The notes under the pieces are model-generated. The model did no database searches. It saw only the letters and a list, made by a program, of their open reading frames with translations, and was not told the DNA's origin. From NCBI GenBank assembly GCA_963700785.1, contig CAVOYZ010000006.1, positions 1 to 64,000 of the forward strand: a DNA stretch of 64,000 nt. Direction: 5' to 3'. The stretch comes from CAXMST01 sp963700785 (GTDB lineage: Bacteria > Actinomycetota > Thermoleophilia > Solirubrobacterales > 70-9). The number at the start of each line of letters is the position of its first letter. Within the stretch, counting starts at the first letter, position 1. This document shows, piece after piece, positions 17,252-27,473 of the stretch. The position numbers and the translations under genes are program-made.

Positions 17252-18733
17252 ATGCGGGCGGGGGTGAAATCGAGGCCGATCGGAGCGGGAGTGCCGGGCC
17301 GGCGGCGGCTGATCGTCGGCGTGGCGGTTGTCGCGTTCTCGCTCGCGGCCGGGCTGGCCCCCGGCGGCGCCATGGCCAAGAGCTTCAAGGTCACCACCGC
17401 ACGCGATCCCGCGCCGGACGGCTGCACGGCCTCACGCTGCAGTCTGCGCGAAGCGGTGCTTGCGGCGAACGCGCGAGCCGGGCGCGATCGGATCGAGCTC
17501 CGGAGTCACAAGCGGACCTATCAGCTCGCGACCCCGGGAACGACGGAGAACCTCGCGATGACCGGCGATCTCGACGTGACCGGGCCGCTGAAGGTGTTTC
17601 ACCGCGGCAAGGGCCGCGCCCACATCGACGGCGGCGAGCTCGATCGGATCTTCGAGGTCCTTCCGGGCGCGCCGACGAGCTTCAAGCGCCTCCTGCTGAC
17701 CGGCGGCCGGCCGGAGCTAACCGGGGACGGCGGCGCGGTGCGCGGCGATTCGAAGATCAAGTTCACCGACACCGTCGTGCGCGGAAACAACGCGCCGGAT
17801 GCCGGCGGCGGTATCTACAGCTCGGGTAGCTCCGACCTGGTGATCCTCAAGAGCACGCTGAAGGGCAACAGCTCGGGCGACGGCTCAGGGGCCTTCGAGG
17901 CGCTCGGCCCGACGGCGCTGATCAAGAACTCGAAGATCCGCGCGAACACAACCCCCGGCGAGGGCGGCAGCTCCTACCTCTCGACCGAGGCACGGGTGAT
18001 CCGCAGCACGTTCAGCTTCAACAAGGCGGGCAACCGCGGCGGCGCGCTCTACCTCAACGACGGCCGGCTGGTGATCAAGCGTTCGAGCCTCACCGGCAAC
18101 ATCACCAACGACACCGGCGGCGCGGTGATGAGCTTCGGCGAGCTGGTCGTCGACTCCTCGACTCTCTCGTCGAACGCCGCCGCGCTGACCGGCGGCGGCA
18201 TCCACGCCGGCAACCCGGGCACGCTGCAGATCACCAACTCGACCCTGTCAGGCAACCGCGCCGGCAGTAGCGGCGGCGGCCTCCACACCCAGCAGGTGCC
18301 CGACGCCCGGCTTAACGCGGTGACGATCGCGCGCAACGTGGCCAACACCGACAGCACGCCGTTCAGCGAGACCGGCGGCGGGATCAGCAACATCGACTCC
18401 AGCGTCTTCATCCGCAACTCGCTGATCGCCCTCAACACCCTCGGGCCGGGCGTCGGCAACGACTGCACCGGAACCCTGCTCTTCTCACAGGGCAACAACC
18501 TGCTCTCGACGCTCGGACCGGCAGCCGTCTGCAACGGATTCGGCGGGAACGACCTGATCGAAGCGAACCCGAAGATCAGGGCGCTGGGCGACTACGGCGG
18601 TCCGACCGAGACGGTCGCCCTGCGGAGGGGCAGCCCGGCGGTAGGTGCCGCCGACAAGCCGAGCTCGCCGCGCCGGGACCAGCGCGGAAACAGGCGCGAC
18701 AACAGGCCCGATATCGGCGCCTACGAGCGCTGA
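17252..18733 (+). CDS. secreted CSLREA / parallel beta-helix protein (choice-of-anchor Q type)
   Basis: A 493-aa exported protein. The signal peptide ends about residue 42 (AAGLAPGGAMAKS). The CSLREAVLAAN block near residue 65 defines the CSLREA domain. The rest is a right-handed beta-helix: repeated turns such as GGALYLNDGRLVIKRSSLTGN, GGGIHAGNPGTLQITNSTLSGN and GGGLHTQQVPDARLNAVTIARN, ending in the capping segment GGPTETVALRRGSPAVGAAD and DQRGNRRDNRPDIGAYER. The helix often binds or cuts polysaccharides, but no catalytic residues are assignable. Cell-wall or secreted surface role. A terminator hairpin follows. Confidence 0.88.
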   Translation: MRAGVKSRPIGAGVPGRRRLIVGVAVVAFSLAAGLAPGGAMAKSFKVTTARDPAPDGCTASRCSLREAVLAANARAGRDRIELRSHKRTYQLATPGTTENLAMTGDLDVTGPLKVFHRGKGRAHIDGGELDRIFEVLPGAPTSFKRLLLTGGRPELTGDGGAVRGDSKIKFTDTVVRGNNAPDAGGGIYSSGSSDLVILKSTLKGNSSGDGSGAFEALGPTALIKNSKIRANTTPGEGGSSYLSTEARVIRSTFSFNKAGNRGGALYLNDGRLVIKRSSLTGNITNDTGGAVMSFGELVVDSSTLSSNAAALTGGGIHAGNPGTLQITNSTLSGNRAGSSGGGLHTQQVPDARLNAVTIARNVANTDSTPFSETGGGISNIDSSVFIRNSLIALNTLGPGVGNDCTGTLLFSQGNNLLSTLGPAAVCNGFGGNDLIEANPKIRALGDYGGPTETVALRRGSPAVGAADKPSSPRRDQRGNRRDNRPDIGAYER

Positions 18734-18736
18734 GCG

Positions 18737-18758
18737 GGGGCCGCTTGCAGGCGGCCCC
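18737..18758. terminator. hairpin terminator between convergent genes
   Basis: GGGGCCGC and GCGGCCCC form a perfect 8-bp stem with loop TTGCAG, four bases after the beta-helix gene stop and before the 3' end of the convergent NTF2-like gene. It could serve both strands. Confidence 0.6.
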
Positions 18759-18783
18759 GGCCCTCAGGCTCGCGCCGGTTGGT

Positions 18784-19173
18784 CTACGACCAGAACTCGT
18801 CCCAGTTGCCGAGATCGTAGAAGTGCTCGCGACCGTTGACGAGCTGGCCGTCCTCGATCTCGAAGGTGATGCAGGCACCGGTATCGAGCTGCTTGCCGTT
18901 GCGCTCGGCGGTGTTGTGGTGAACGCCGACCACACGGCCCTCGTCATCGGTGGCCACCCACTTGAGATCGGCCTTGAAGGTGCCCCCGGTCTCACCGCCG
19001 TAGCGGCCGAACTGGGCGAAGACGTCATCGCGGCCCTGGCGGTCGCCGGCGATCGGGCTGCTCCCCGGCGTGTGCCACGAAGCGTTCTCGTGGAAGAGCT
19101 CGGTGAGCGTGTCCATGTCGCCCGCGTTGAAGGCCGCATAACCGCGGCGGACCAGTTCGGCGTTCTCGTGCAT
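18784..19173 (-). CDS. NTF2-like (SnoaL family) protein
   Basis: A 129-aa single-domain protein with the cone-shaped NTF2/SnoaL fold: NAELVRRGYAAFNAGDMDTLTELFHENASWHTPG at the start, then GRDDVFAQFGRY, VGVHHNTAERNGK and a C-terminal ITFEIEDGQLVNGREHF. ATG 19173 follows AGGAGGGG, an excellent SD. Such proteins act as isomerases, cyclases or ligand binders; no specific substrate can be read. Longer reading frames upstream are noncoding. Confidence 0.87.
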   Translation of the reverse strand: MHENAELVRRGYAAFNAGDMDTLTELFHENASWHTPGSSPIAGDRQGRDDVFAQFGRYGGETGGTFKADLKWVATDDEGRVVGVHHNTAERNGKQLDTGACITFEIEDGQLVNGREHFYDLGNWDEFWS

Positions 19174-19256
19174 TGTCCCCTCCTGATCGGTGCTCTCGGT
19201 ACAGCACCGACAATACTCCTCGCCCGCGGCCTCGGGCCAGGCGAGAGGGGTCCCGG

Positions 19257-20918
19257 CTACGAGGCCGGAACCGGGATCGGTATGCCCGGAGTGCAGCCGG
19301 CGATCGAGTAGTCGGGCCCGACGTTCGGGTAGCCGAAGCGGGGCCGCAAGAGTCGTCGGTCGTCGGTGATCAGCGGCGAGTTGTAGGCGTCGTTGAAGAG
19401 CCGATTGGGGTCGCCGCCCTGGCTGTCCCAGTCGGTGCACCAGACGCCGCTGGCGCGCTCGAGGCCGAGGTAGAAGGAGCTGGCCGGGTCGGTGGTCGAA
19501 TACAGCGCCTCGACCTGCGCGTCGTCGGCGTTGAGCAGCCGGGTGACCGACTCGGTGAAGCCGCCGACCCCGCCGAGGCGGTTGATCGCGATCGTCTTCT
19601 TCGCTCCGAGCGCCTCCAGCGGCAGCACCCGCAGCGGGTCGGCCCAGCCGCCGACCGACAGCACGCCGCTGCTGAGCGGGACCGCGGGGCTGAAGCCGGG
19701 CTCGGCCGGCGAAGATGAGAGGACCTCGCGCCAGCTGGCCGGGCCGAGCGGGACGAACTGCTCGGAGACGAGATCGTCGTAGCGGCGGTCGAGGCGCCGG
19801 TCGATCCGCCGCAGCTCGCGCGGCTGGCCCCAGTAGCCGACGCCGACGTCGTCGAAGTTGGGCTCAAACGGGATCGGCTCGGCGGCGATCCAGGCGACCC
19901 TGGCCTCCTCCCAGGCGGAGATCGCCTCGCCGGTCAGCACGCCGGTGACGCCGAAGCTGGGCAGGTACTTGCCGACCGGGTCGTCGACCCGGCTCCGCCC
20001 GCCGTCGGCCGCGAACGCCTCGCGGTAGTCGTTGAAGAGGTCGCCGAAGGTCTCGCCGCAGGTCCGGCCCTCGGTACCGGGAAGCTGGGCGACCTGCTCC
20101 CAGGTGAGGCCGAGGCCAGGCTCGGCGCAGGCCCGCAGCCAGGCCGAGACCCCGGCCCGATCGGCGGGGCCGTAGCCGGCGTAGAAGGAGCCGTAGACGC
20201 CGAACAGGCTGGCGACCGCGTCGAAGTCGATCACCGAGGTGCGGAGGAAGACCCTGGGGTCATCGACGATGAACTGCAGGCCCTTCTGCAGGCCCTCGAT
20301 GATGTCGGTGGCGTGGAAGACCGGGTCGGGCGAGTTGGCGAGCAGCTCGAAGACCTCGGGGTTGATCAGCGGCCCGAGGTCGCGCAGCAGCCGCCTCAGC
20401 GCCTGCAGGCCCTCCTCGGCGGTGTCGGGGTCGTTGAGCAGCTCCTCGATCTCGCCGGCCGAGATCCCCTCGAACAGCTCGTTGACGGTGGCCACGTCCT
20501 CGAACAGGCCGGTATCGACCAATCCGGTCACCGACTTCAGCATCAGCGCCATCCGCGCATCGCGGGCGAGGCGGTCGCAGCGTCGTCCCTGCCGGCAGTT
20601 CTGCACATCCGGGTTCGCCCAGATGCTCTCGAGGATGAAGGCGGTGATGCTGCCCGAGCTGCCGCCGGCCACGCAGGTGATCGCGCCGTACTCCTCGACG
20701 TGTCGTGCGAGCGAGCCGTAGTGGGCAAACAGGTTCTGGCCGTTGCCGCGGACCCCGGCGCAGGTCGACTGGGCGGCCGCCGGCCGCGGCGGCTTGAACT
20801 CGCGGTGCTTTGAGTTCTTGGCGCCCGCGGGTGCGGCTGCGAGCAGCAGCGCGAGCACGGCGAGGGCAACCATCGCAGTCACAACCCGCAAGCCCTTCAA
20901 CCGCTCCTCCTGCCCCAT
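19257..20918 (-). CDS. secreted patatin-like phospholipase-domain protein
   Basis: A 553-aa exported protein. ATG 20918 is chosen: TACGCT lies 7 bases upstream (leaderless pattern) and the signal peptide (VVTAMVALAVLALLLAAAPAGA) follows. The N-terminal part matches the patatin arrangement: a glycine-rich oxyanion loop (CAGVRGNGQNLF), HYGSLARHVEEYGAI, and the nucleophile motif GGSSGS. The later segment SVGGWADPLRVLPLEALGAKKTIAI fits the patatin Asp region. A long helical insert separates them. It would be a secreted acyl hydrolase or lipase; the family call is mine from motifs and moderately sure. Confidence 0.7.
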   Translation of the reverse strand: MGQEERLKGLRVVTAMVALAVLALLLAAAPAGAKNSKHREFKPPRPAAAQSTCAGVRGNGQNLFAHYGSLARHVEEYGAITCVAGGSSGSITAFILESIWANPDVQNCRQGRRCDRLARDARMALMLKSVTGLVDTGLFEDVATVNELFEGISAGEIEELLNDPDTAEEGLQALRRLLRDLGPLINPEVFELLANSPDPVFHATDIIEGLQKGLQFIVDDPRVFLRTSVIDFDAVASLFGVYGSFYAGYGPADRAGVSAWLRACAEPGLGLTWEQVAQLPGTEGRTCGETFGDLFNDYREAFAADGGRSRVDDPVGKYLPSFGVTGVLTGEAISAWEEARVAWIAAEPIPFEPNFDDVGVGYWGQPRELRRIDRRLDRRYDDLVSEQFVPLGPASWREVLSSSPAEPGFSPAVPLSSGVLSVGGWADPLRVLPLEALGAKKTIAINRLGGVGGFTESVTRLLNADDAQVEALYSTTDPASSFYLGLERASGVWCTDWDSQGGDPNRLFNDAYNSPLITDDRRLLRPRFGYPNVGPDYSIAGCTPGIPIPVPAS

Positions 20919-20925
20919 GTCTCGG

Positions 20926-20931
20926 AGCGTA
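20926..20931 (-). promoter_or_regulatory. -10 element for the patatin-like gene
   Basis: On the minus strand TACGCT ends 7 bases before ATG 20918. No SD is present, so a leaderless transcript is likely. Confidence 0.4.
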
Positions 20932-20989
20932 CCCGTGTTTGGCGCCGGGGGCATCCGCGCCGCCACCAACGCGCTCGGCGGACGGGTGG

Positions 20990-22570
20990 TCAGCGCCGCA
21001 GCTTCACCTGGAGTCTCCGGGACTCGGTGTTGCCGGCCTCGTCGGTGAGACTGACCTTGAGCTTGGCGGTCGCCTTCCTGCCCCTCTTCAGCGCCTTGGC
21101 GATCTTCTTCGCGTGCTTCGGCTTCTTCGGCCTCAGGGTCAGCGTGGTCGAGCGGCCCGGGCCGAGACGCCTGGTCTTTGGCTTCAGCTTGTAGGAGCGC
21201 TTGCCGAGCTTGATCCTGCCGGTCGCATCGACGTCAAGCTCCTCACCGGAGCTCGCGTTCGCCTTGACGACGATCTTCTTGCCCGCCTGCTTCTGGGCCG
21301 CCTTGGCGCCCGCGGAGCCGTTGATCCTCGTGTCGACCGTGAAGTTGCGCTGGGCCGGCATCGGGTCGGCGTTACCGACCGCGTCGGTAGCCCTGACCTC
21401 GAAGGTGTGCGGGCCCTGGAGCAGCAGGCCGTAGGACTTCGGTGAGCTGCAGGCGGCCCAATCGCCGGAGTCGAGCCGGCACTCGAAGATCGAGCTCGGG
21501 TCGTTGGAGGAGAACTCGAAGCGCGGCGAGGCGTCGGTGGTAAGGCCGGCGGGGCCGGCATCGATCGTCGTCTCCGGCAGATCGCTGTCGATCGTGAAGT
21601 CCCTGGTCGCCGGGGACTGGTCGGTGTTGCCGGCCGGATCGGTCGCCCTGACCTGGAAGCGATGCGGACCGTCGGCCAGCGCGAAGCTCGTATAGGGAGT
21701 CGTGCAGGCGAACCAGGGACCTGCGTCGACCTTGCACTCGAACGATGGGCTCTGGCTGCCCCAGAAGGTGAAGGTTGGCGTCGGGTCGTTGGTCAACCCT
21801 GCGGGGCCGGAGTCGATCGCCGTCTCCGGCGGGATCGAGTCGTCGGTGTAGGTGATCGAGTCGCTCGAGCAGGGGGATGTGTTGCCGGCAACGTCGGTCG
21901 CGGTGGCGCGGAAGGTCGTGGTCGTGTTGTTCGCGACGCTGACGAGAATGCCCGGCGAGGCGAACGCGGCGGCAGCAAATCCGCCCACCACGTCACTACA
22001 ACCGGGCCCGATGTAGAGCGTCACGGCGGAGCCGGCCTCAGCGGTCCCCTTGACCAGCGGCGTGTTGTCGTTGGCCGGTGAGGCGGGAACGGTGGATATG
22101 AAGGTCGGCTGAGCCGGGGGAGTGGAATCCTCGACGTAGGTGAACAAGGCTGAACAGCCAGAGGTGCCGCCGACCCCATCGCTCGCCGTCGCGCTGAAGG
22201 GCGTCACTGTGTCGTCCCCAAGCGGGGCGACCGGGGGGTCGAGGGTGAGTCCCGACGAAACGAAGTCGGCGGCATCGCCGACTGCGGCAACTGGGGGCAT
22301 GCAATTGGGCGTCGCGTAGAGCGTCACCGTGGTGCCGAGGTCGGCGGTCCCTTTGATCAGCGGGTTGTTGTCGTTCGCCGGCGAGGCAGGGACGCTGGAA
22401 AGCTGATCGGGCACCGTGACCGCAAGCGCGCCGGGCGCGATCCACAGGCAGAGCACAGCGGCCACCAAGAGCGCGAGGCCGAAGCGCGACTTGCGGTCGC
22501 TCGCCAGCTCGCTTGTGTTCGTGGCCCTCAGCACCGTCACCCGTAGCGGGAGGCGTCCGCCCCGGCCCAA
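20990..22570 (-). CDS. secreted Ig-like repeat protein with C-terminal Lys/Arg-rich module
   Basis: A 526-aa surface protein. After a signal sequence (LALLVAAVLCLWIAPGALA) come two repeats of a bacterial Ig-like type (SSVPASPANDNNPLIKGTA and STVPASPANDNTPLVKGTA), two repeats beginning PPETAIDSGPAGLTNDPTPTF / LPETTIDAGPAGLTTDASPRF, each with paired cysteines and ending VRATDxxGNxD, then the lysine-rich module (GRIKLGKRSYKLKPKTRRL, ALKRGRKATAKLKVSL, DEAGN). The second repeat type also occurs once at 52350 in the lactonase-like gene. No good start codon is seen: TTG 22570 has no SD. An in-frame ATC at 22612 lies 6 bases after a TAGGCT -10 and is an unusual alternative. Confidence 0.8.
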   Translation of the reverse strand: MGRGGRLPLRVTVLRATNTSELASDRKSRFGLALLVAAVLCLWIAPGALAVTVPDQLSSVPASPANDNNPLIKGTADLGTTVTLYATPNCMPPVAAVGDAADFVSSGLTLDPPVAPLGDDTVTPFSATASDGVGGTSGCSALFTYVEDSTPPAQPTFISTVPASPANDNTPLVKGTAEAGSAVTLYIGPGCSDVVGGFAAAAFASPGILVSVANNTTTTFRATATDVAGNTSPCSSDSITYTDDSIPPETAIDSGPAGLTNDPTPTFTFWGSQSPSFECKVDAGPWFACTTPYTSFALADGPHRFQVRATDPAGNTDQSPATRDFTIDSDLPETTIDAGPAGLTTDASPRFEFSSNDPSSIFECRLDSGDWAACSSPKSYGLLLQGPHTFEVRATDAVGNADPMPAQRNFTVDTRINGSAGAKAAQKQAGKKIVVKANASSGEELDVDATGRIKLGKRSYKLKPKTRRLGPGRSTTLTLRPKKPKHAKKIAKALKRGRKATAKLKVSLTDEAGNTESRRLQVKLRR

Positions 22571-22659
22571 GCAGGCGATCCGCGGGCCATTCTCGGCGCC
22601 GCCTTCAGCGATGAGGTCAGCCTATCGCGCGCCGTGAGGCCGCGAGCCGGCGTCGGCCG

Positions 22660-24755
<2,096 letters not shown>

Positions 24756-24794
24756 GGACCGGGGACCGTAGAGGTCGGCCCGGCCGGGCCGGAT

Positions 24795-25328
24795 CTAGGA
24801 GCGGGACTTGGCCGCCGGGGCCTCGTCGACGCCGGCCGCCAGCGGCGGGACGCCGAGCTCGGTCAGGCGGCGGTCGAAGGCGTCGATCCGGGCGGTGTCC
24901 TCGTAGAAGTCCTCCTGCTCGACGATCCTGCCCCAGCGGGTGCGGGCCAGAAGGACGGTGCGGTTGGCGTAGAGCTGCTCGCCGTCGGCGGCGGTCGCCC
25001 CGTCGTCGAAGCGGACCATCAGCGTCATCGCCCAGGGTGGGCCGCTGAACCAGATCGCCTCGATCTCGGCCTGGATCCCGGCATTGGTGAACTCGCGCAG
25101 GAACCGGTCGATCGCCGCGCGGCCCCGGTGGACGCCGGAGAAGCGGTGCGGCCCCTCGTTGAAGTGGAGCACCGCGTCGTCGGCGAAGCCGGCGAGCAGC
25201 GGCTCGTGGTCGCCGGCGTTGAGCCGGCCGATGTCGCGGCGGAGCTTGACCAGCAGCGCCCGGGTCAAGAGGGCGCGGGCGGCGAGCGCGAGGACCACGC
25301 CGGCGAGCAGGCCGAGGAGGAAGGTCAT
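24795..25328 (-). CDS. membrane-anchored NTF2/SnoaL-like protein
   Basis: A 177-aa protein. Residues 2-25 are a hydrophobic anchor (FLLGLLAGVVLALAARALL). The rest is NTF2-like: LNAGDHEPLLAGFADDAVLHFNE, HRGRAAIDRFLREFTNAGI, then YANRTVLLARTRWGRIVEQEDF. It overlaps the TetR gene by 4 bases (ATGA), so it is translationally coupled to and probably controlled by that regulator. Ligand unknown. Confidence 0.8.
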   Translation of the reverse strand: MTFLLGLLAGVVLALAARALLTRALLVKLRRDIGRLNAGDHEPLLAGFADDAVLHFNEGPHRFSGVHRGRAAIDRFLREFTNAGIQAEIEAIWFSGPPWAMTLMVRFDDGATAADGEQLYANRTVLLARTRWGRIVEQEDFYEDTARIDAFDRRLTELGVPPLAAGVDEAPAAKSRS

Positions 25329-25939
25329 GCGCGGGCTCCCGTCGGTGAGCTGGACGTGGCGAGCGCGGCTCGGACCAGGACCAGCGCCGATTCGCCGGCG
25401 GCGTCCATCGGCTCGGTGCTGCGCAGCGAGCGGCAGAGCAGGAACGCTCCCTCGAGGATCGCGACGACGCTGATCGCCAGCCCGCGCGCGGCGGCGGGCT
25501 CGACCCCGGCCTCGACCGCGTCGGACTCGAAGGCCGCAAACCAGCTCTCGAAGGCAGCCGCCGTGGTCTGTCGCAGGCGCTCGTGGGTGCTGGCGATCTC
25601 GCCGGCGACGGTCGCGATCGGGCAGGCGTCCTGGTAGTCGGTCGCGATCAGCGTCTGCCCGGCGCCGGCGAAGAAGTCGCTGACGGTGCCCTCCAGGTCG
25701 GGAGCGTCGGCGGCGATCCCCTCGTAGAGGGCGAGGAAGAAGCGGCCGCCGGTGGCGAGCACCTCGTCGGCGAGCTCCTCCTTGCCGCCGGGGAAGAAGT
25801 GGTACATCGAGCCGAACGGGGCCCCGGCCTCGGCCAGGACCTGCTTCAGCCCGGTGCCGGCGTAGCCCTGACGGCGGAAGAGCTCGGCGGCGGTGTAGAG
25901 GATCCGCTCGCGGGTCGGGGTCTCGGTGGCGGTCGGCAT
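25325..25939 (-). CDS. TetR/AcrR family transcriptional regulator
   Basis: A 204-aa repressor. The N-terminal HTH reads TRERILYTAAELFRRQGYAGTGLKQV then APFGSMYHFFPGGKEELADEV, the LmrA/YxaF-like subgroup signature. The C-terminal ligand domain has DYQDACPIATVAGEI, typical of that group. ATG 25939 lies 7 bases after TAGGAT (25947-25952 on this strand), so it is leaderless. A perfect inverted repeat at 25955-25975 sits just upstream of that -10 and is the likely autoregulatory operator. The first gene it controls is probably the overlapping NTF2-like gene. Confidence 0.9.
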   Translation of the reverse strand: MPTATETPTRERILYTAAELFRRQGYAGTGLKQVLAEAGAPFGSMYHFFPGGKEELADEVLATGGRFFLALYEGIAADAPDLEGTVSDFFAGAGQTLIATDYQDACPIATVAGEIASTHERLRQTTAAAFESWFAAFESDAVEAGVEPAAARGLAISVVAILEGAFLLCRSLRSTEPMDAAGESALVLVRAALATSSSPTGARA

Positions 25940-25946
25940 CGCCGCG

Positions 25947-25952
25947 ATCCTA
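25947..25952 (-). promoter_or_regulatory. -10 element for the TetR gene
   Basis: On the minus strand TAGGAT ends 7 bases before ATG 25939, without an SD. Confidence 0.5.
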
Positions 25953-25954
25953 GC

Positions 25955-25975
25955 AGATAGTAGAGCGATCTATCT
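25955..25975. promoter_or_regulatory. TetR-type operator candidate
   Basis: AGATAG and CTATCT form a perfect inverted repeat with a 9-base spacer, located directly upstream of the -10 of the TetR gene. Size and placement fit a TetR dimer site that blocks its own promoter. It also lies upstream of the divergent XRE gene. Confidence 0.6.
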
Positions 25976-26000
25976 AGTAGGTCACGCTGGGCCTCGCTCT

Positions 26001-26018
26001 TGATATACTTTTCTATAT
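26001..26018 (+). promoter_or_regulatory. extended -10 and overlapping inverted repeat of the XRE gene
   Basis: TGATATACT is an extended -10 (TGn-TATACT) ending at 26009, with 7 bases to ATG 26017; the mRNA should be leaderless. ATATA (26003-26007) and TATAT (26014-26018) form an inverted repeat that covers the -10 and the start codon, a likely autoregulatory site for the HTH protein. Confidence 0.6.
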
Positions 26019-26343
26019 GAGGCCCGGGGAAACGATCAGGCGCCTACGCCTCGAGCAGGGCGTGAGCCAGCGCTCCTTGGCCCGGCGCGCCGGGACCACG
26101 CAGGCCGCCGTCAGCCTGATCGAGCGCGGTCTCAGCTCGCCGCGCTGGGAGACGGTGCGAGCGCTGATGCTCGCCCTGGGCTACGAGGCGGGGCTGGCCC
26201 CGCGCCGGCTCGAGTCGCGGGCGGACCCGGTCCATCTGGCCGCGCTCCGGGAGCGCGACCCGGCCGAGCGGATGGCGCTGGCGGTCTCCGCCAACCGGCT
26301 CGCCGGGAGACTGAGGGAGGCCGGACGTGACGCCCTCGGCTGA
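26017..26343 (+). CDS. XRE-family HTH protein (antitoxin-like)
   Basis: A 108-aa protein with an N-terminal Xre helix-turn-helix: GETIRRLRLEQGVSQRSLARRAGTTQAAVSLIERG, then a variable helical tail. There is no SD; a -10 element is 7 bases before ATG. Its end overlaps the nucleotidyltransferase gene by 17 bases, so the pair is co-translated. HTH plus nucleotidyltransferase pairs of this kind resemble MNT/AbiE-type toxin-antitoxin modules; here the HTH protein would be the DNA-binding autoregulator. That role is inferred from arrangement. Confidence 0.85.
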   Translation: MRPGETIRRLRLEQGVSQRSLARRAGTTQAAVSLIERGLSSPRWETVRALMLALGYEAGLAPRRLESRADPVHLAALRERDPAERMALAVSANRLAGRLREAGRDALG

Positions 26344-26827
26344 GGATCCCGATGCCCGCCGGCCGCCGGACGTCGAGCAGATCTTCGCCGCGCTGGCCGA
26401 GCACGGGGTCGACTACGTCGTCGTCGGCGGCCTCGCGGTCCAGACCCACGGCCACATGCGAACGACGTTCGACGTCGACATCTTCCCGAACCCGGCGCCG
26501 GGGAACCTCGAGCGGCTCGCGAGCGCCCTGAACGAGCTCGGCGCGCGGACACTGAACCCGGGCAGCGAGGGCCTCGAGATCTCGGCGGCGATGCTGCCGC
26601 GGGCGACGCTCTGGCAGTTCGACTCGCGGCACGGGGCGATCGACGTGCTCCACGATGCCCCCGGTGCCCCTCCCTACGATCAGCTTCGCGCAGGCGCGCT
26701 CGAGATCCAACTCGGCGAGCTCGAGATCGCGGTCGCCGGACGCGACGACCTGATCAGCATGAAGCGCGCCGGGGCGCGTCCGGTCGATCTCGATGACCTC
26801 GCCGTGCTGACCGAGCCGCAGGCCTAG
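26327..26827 (+). CDS. minimal nucleotidyltransferase-fold protein (AbiEii/MNT-like)
   Basis: A 166-aa protein from GTG 26327. The pol-beta-type signature is VDYVVVGGLAVQTHGHMRTTFDVDI, with GG and the D-x-D metal pair. The C-terminal part has IAVAGRDDLISMKRAGARPVDLDDL, the usual ending of the AbiEii-like / DUF6036-like group. It would transfer a nucleotide to RNA or protein, as toxins of this fold do, but target and activity are unknown. It overlaps the upstream XRE gene and is followed by a strong terminator. Confidence 0.82.
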   Translation: MTPSAEDPDARRPPDVEQIFAALAEHGVDYVVVGGLAVQTHGHMRTTFDVDIFPNPAPGNLERLASALNELGARTLNPGSEGLEISAAMLPRATLWQFDSRHGAIDVLHDAPGAPPYDQLRAGALEIQLGELEIAVAGRDDLISMKRAGARPVDLDDLAVLTEPQA

Positions 26828-26872
26828 GTGCCGGCCCCAGCGCGCCACAGCGGGCCGAGCGAGCAGCGCAGC

Positions 26873-26910
26873 GGCGCTCGACTCCGACCGCGGGGCCGGA
26901 GTCGAGCGCC
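26873..26910. terminator. bidirectional hairpin terminator
   Basis: GGCGCTCGACTCCG and CGGAGTCGAGCGCC form a perfect 14-bp stem with a 10-base loop, between the convergent nucleotidyltransferase and small secreted protein genes. Confidence 0.75.
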
Positions 26911-26937
26911 TGCACCGAGGAGCGAGCGGTTCGTGGT

Positions 26938-27321
26938 TCAGATCCTCAGCTTCGCCACGCAGCGCTCACCGCTGGCGGGGTTCTTGCCGATCCCGGTCAG
27001 CGCGTCGGTGCCGGGACGGTCGGCGATCTTGCGCTCGATCGAGAACGAGCCGCTCGGGCCCCTGGTCCTCGCCGTGCCGCGGAAGACGCGCTTGCCGTTG
27101 TCCTTGAGGCGGACCTTCCACTTGACGCCGTTGCGGTTCTGATCGACCTCGAACTCGACCTCGAGCCGGCCGTCGCGGGGCTTGGCCTTGATCTTCGAGC
27201 TGCTGCTGCCCGTGCAGCTACCGGCCTTGCGGATGTCGTCGTTCTTGGCCGAGGCCGTCGGCACGCTCAGCGCCACCGCCGTCGCCGCCATCGTCAGCGG
27301 AATCAGGATCTTTCGCTTCAT
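26938..27321 (-). CDS. small secreted protein
   Basis: A 127-aa exported protein. ATG 27321 follows GAGGGA and starts a signal peptide (KRKILIPLTMAATAVALSVPTASA). The mature part is basic with two cysteines (AGSCTGSS and GERCVAKLRI) that could form a disulfide, and alternating strands (LEVEFEVDQNRNGVKWKVRL) suggesting a small beta-sandwich. Similar proteins occur in actinobacteria with no known role. Frames extending upstream of 27321 are noncoding. Confidence 0.78.
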   Translation of the reverse strand: MKRKILIPLTMAATAVALSVPTASAKNDDIRKAGSCTGSSSSKIKAKPRDGRLEVEFEVDQNRNGVKWKVRLKDNGKRVFRGTARTRGPSGSFSIERKIADRPGTDALTGIGKNPASGERCVAKLRI

Positions 27322-27473
27322 CGTCGTTCCCTCCAGTGAGTCGGTCCGCTCGGGCGGATGCCCGCTCGCGGTTTCAGAGCTGAGACCAAGGGTCGTCTGC
27401 GGGGCGCCTGCAATCAATCGGACATTGGTCCTAGGACCCCTTACCCGCCCCCGCCACGCGGGAGAATGGGCCG

